From RGIG4608 sp964413365 (GTDB taxonomy: Bacteria > Bacillota > Clostridia > Oscillospirales > CAG-272), in contig CAYPRM010000054.1 of assembly GCA_964413365.1 (NCBI GenBank), positions 1 to 5,231 of the forward strand: a stretch of 5,231 bases of DNA, written 5' to 3'. The notes beneath the pieces are model-generated. The model saw only the letters and a list, made by a program, of their open reading frames with translations, was not told the DNA's origin and did not search any database. A program made the translations under genes and the position numbers. How positions within the stretch are numbered: the stretch's first letter is position 1; each line of letters opens with the position of its first letter. This document shows, in pieces, positions 5,192 through 5,231 of this stretch.

Positions 5192-5231
5192 GGCCCGCAG
5201 AAAACTGGATACGCTGACCGAGCAGATGTTT
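5190..5231 (+). CDS. N-terminus of a PadR-family transcriptional regulator (cut by window end)
   Basis: Fourteen codons starting from ATG read MARRKLDTLTEQMF and run open to the last base. The KLDTLTEQMFY-like opening is characteristic of PadR winged-helix repressors, in which it forms the first helix. A strong SD (AGGAGG, 8 bases upstream) supports a real start. PadR proteins are cytoplasmic regulators of efflux, stress or membrane-protein genes and often precede a membrane-protein operon, but nothing downstream can be seen. The gene overlaps the 5' edge of the symporter fragment on the opposite strand, which is not a natural arrangement for two intact genes. With only 14 residues, the family call is pattern recognition rather than proof. 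Confidence 0.6.
   Translation, partial: MARRKLDTLTEQMF

Overview
The window looks like chromosomal DNA from a low-to-moderate GC Clostridia-type Firmicute, probably a gut Oscillospiraceae/Ruminococcaceae relative. The signs are a DUF4364 winged-helix protein, a SigH-like sigma factor with the KSVDNAL signature, a two-motif zinc-ribbon protein of the kind common in Clostridia, a homoserine dehydrogenase with a shortened C-terminal tail, frequent ATA isoleucine codons, and AT-rich intergenic regions with clear sigma-A-type promoters. The genus cannot be fixed from the sequence alone.

Layout, left to right. Positions 1-55 are an exact direct copy of 384-438, inside the MATE gene, and look like an assembly or rearrangement end. 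A MATE-family efflux transporter (59-1429, minus) starts at a TTG with a good Shine-Dalgarno (SD) and its own promoter. Upstream of it is a hairpin terminator (1541-1569) that closes a short minus-strand block: a double CxxC zinc-ribbon protein (1612-1929) preceded by a SigH-like sigma factor (2026-2619) with a perfect-consensus TTGACA-17-TATAAT promoter. Next is a DUF4364 protein (2769-3323, minus), divergent from homoserine dehydrogenase hom (3496-4677, plus). The 172-base gap between them holds promoters for both directions. hom ends in a strong palindromic terminator (4686-4710), one base from the stop codon of a convergent minus-strand fragment of a sodium:alanine symporter (4712-5191). 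Only the C-terminal third of that symporter is present. Where its N-terminal part should follow, the plus strand instead begins a PadR-like regulator (5190-5231, 14 codons, cut by the window end).

The interior genes are ordinary housekeeping or accessory genes: threonine/methionine biosynthesis, a sporulation/stationary-phase-type sigma factor, drug/metabolite efflux, and two small proteins of unknown role. There is no gene-free stretch over 300 bases; the longest gaps are 1430-1611 and 3324-3495. I see no tRNA, rRNA, CRISPR array, insertion sequence or riboswitch. I found no convincing new biological system. The most noteworthy signals are the two abnormal window ends, which look like contig-edge chimerism but could be real rearrangements, and the SigH-like/zinc-ribbon gene pair.
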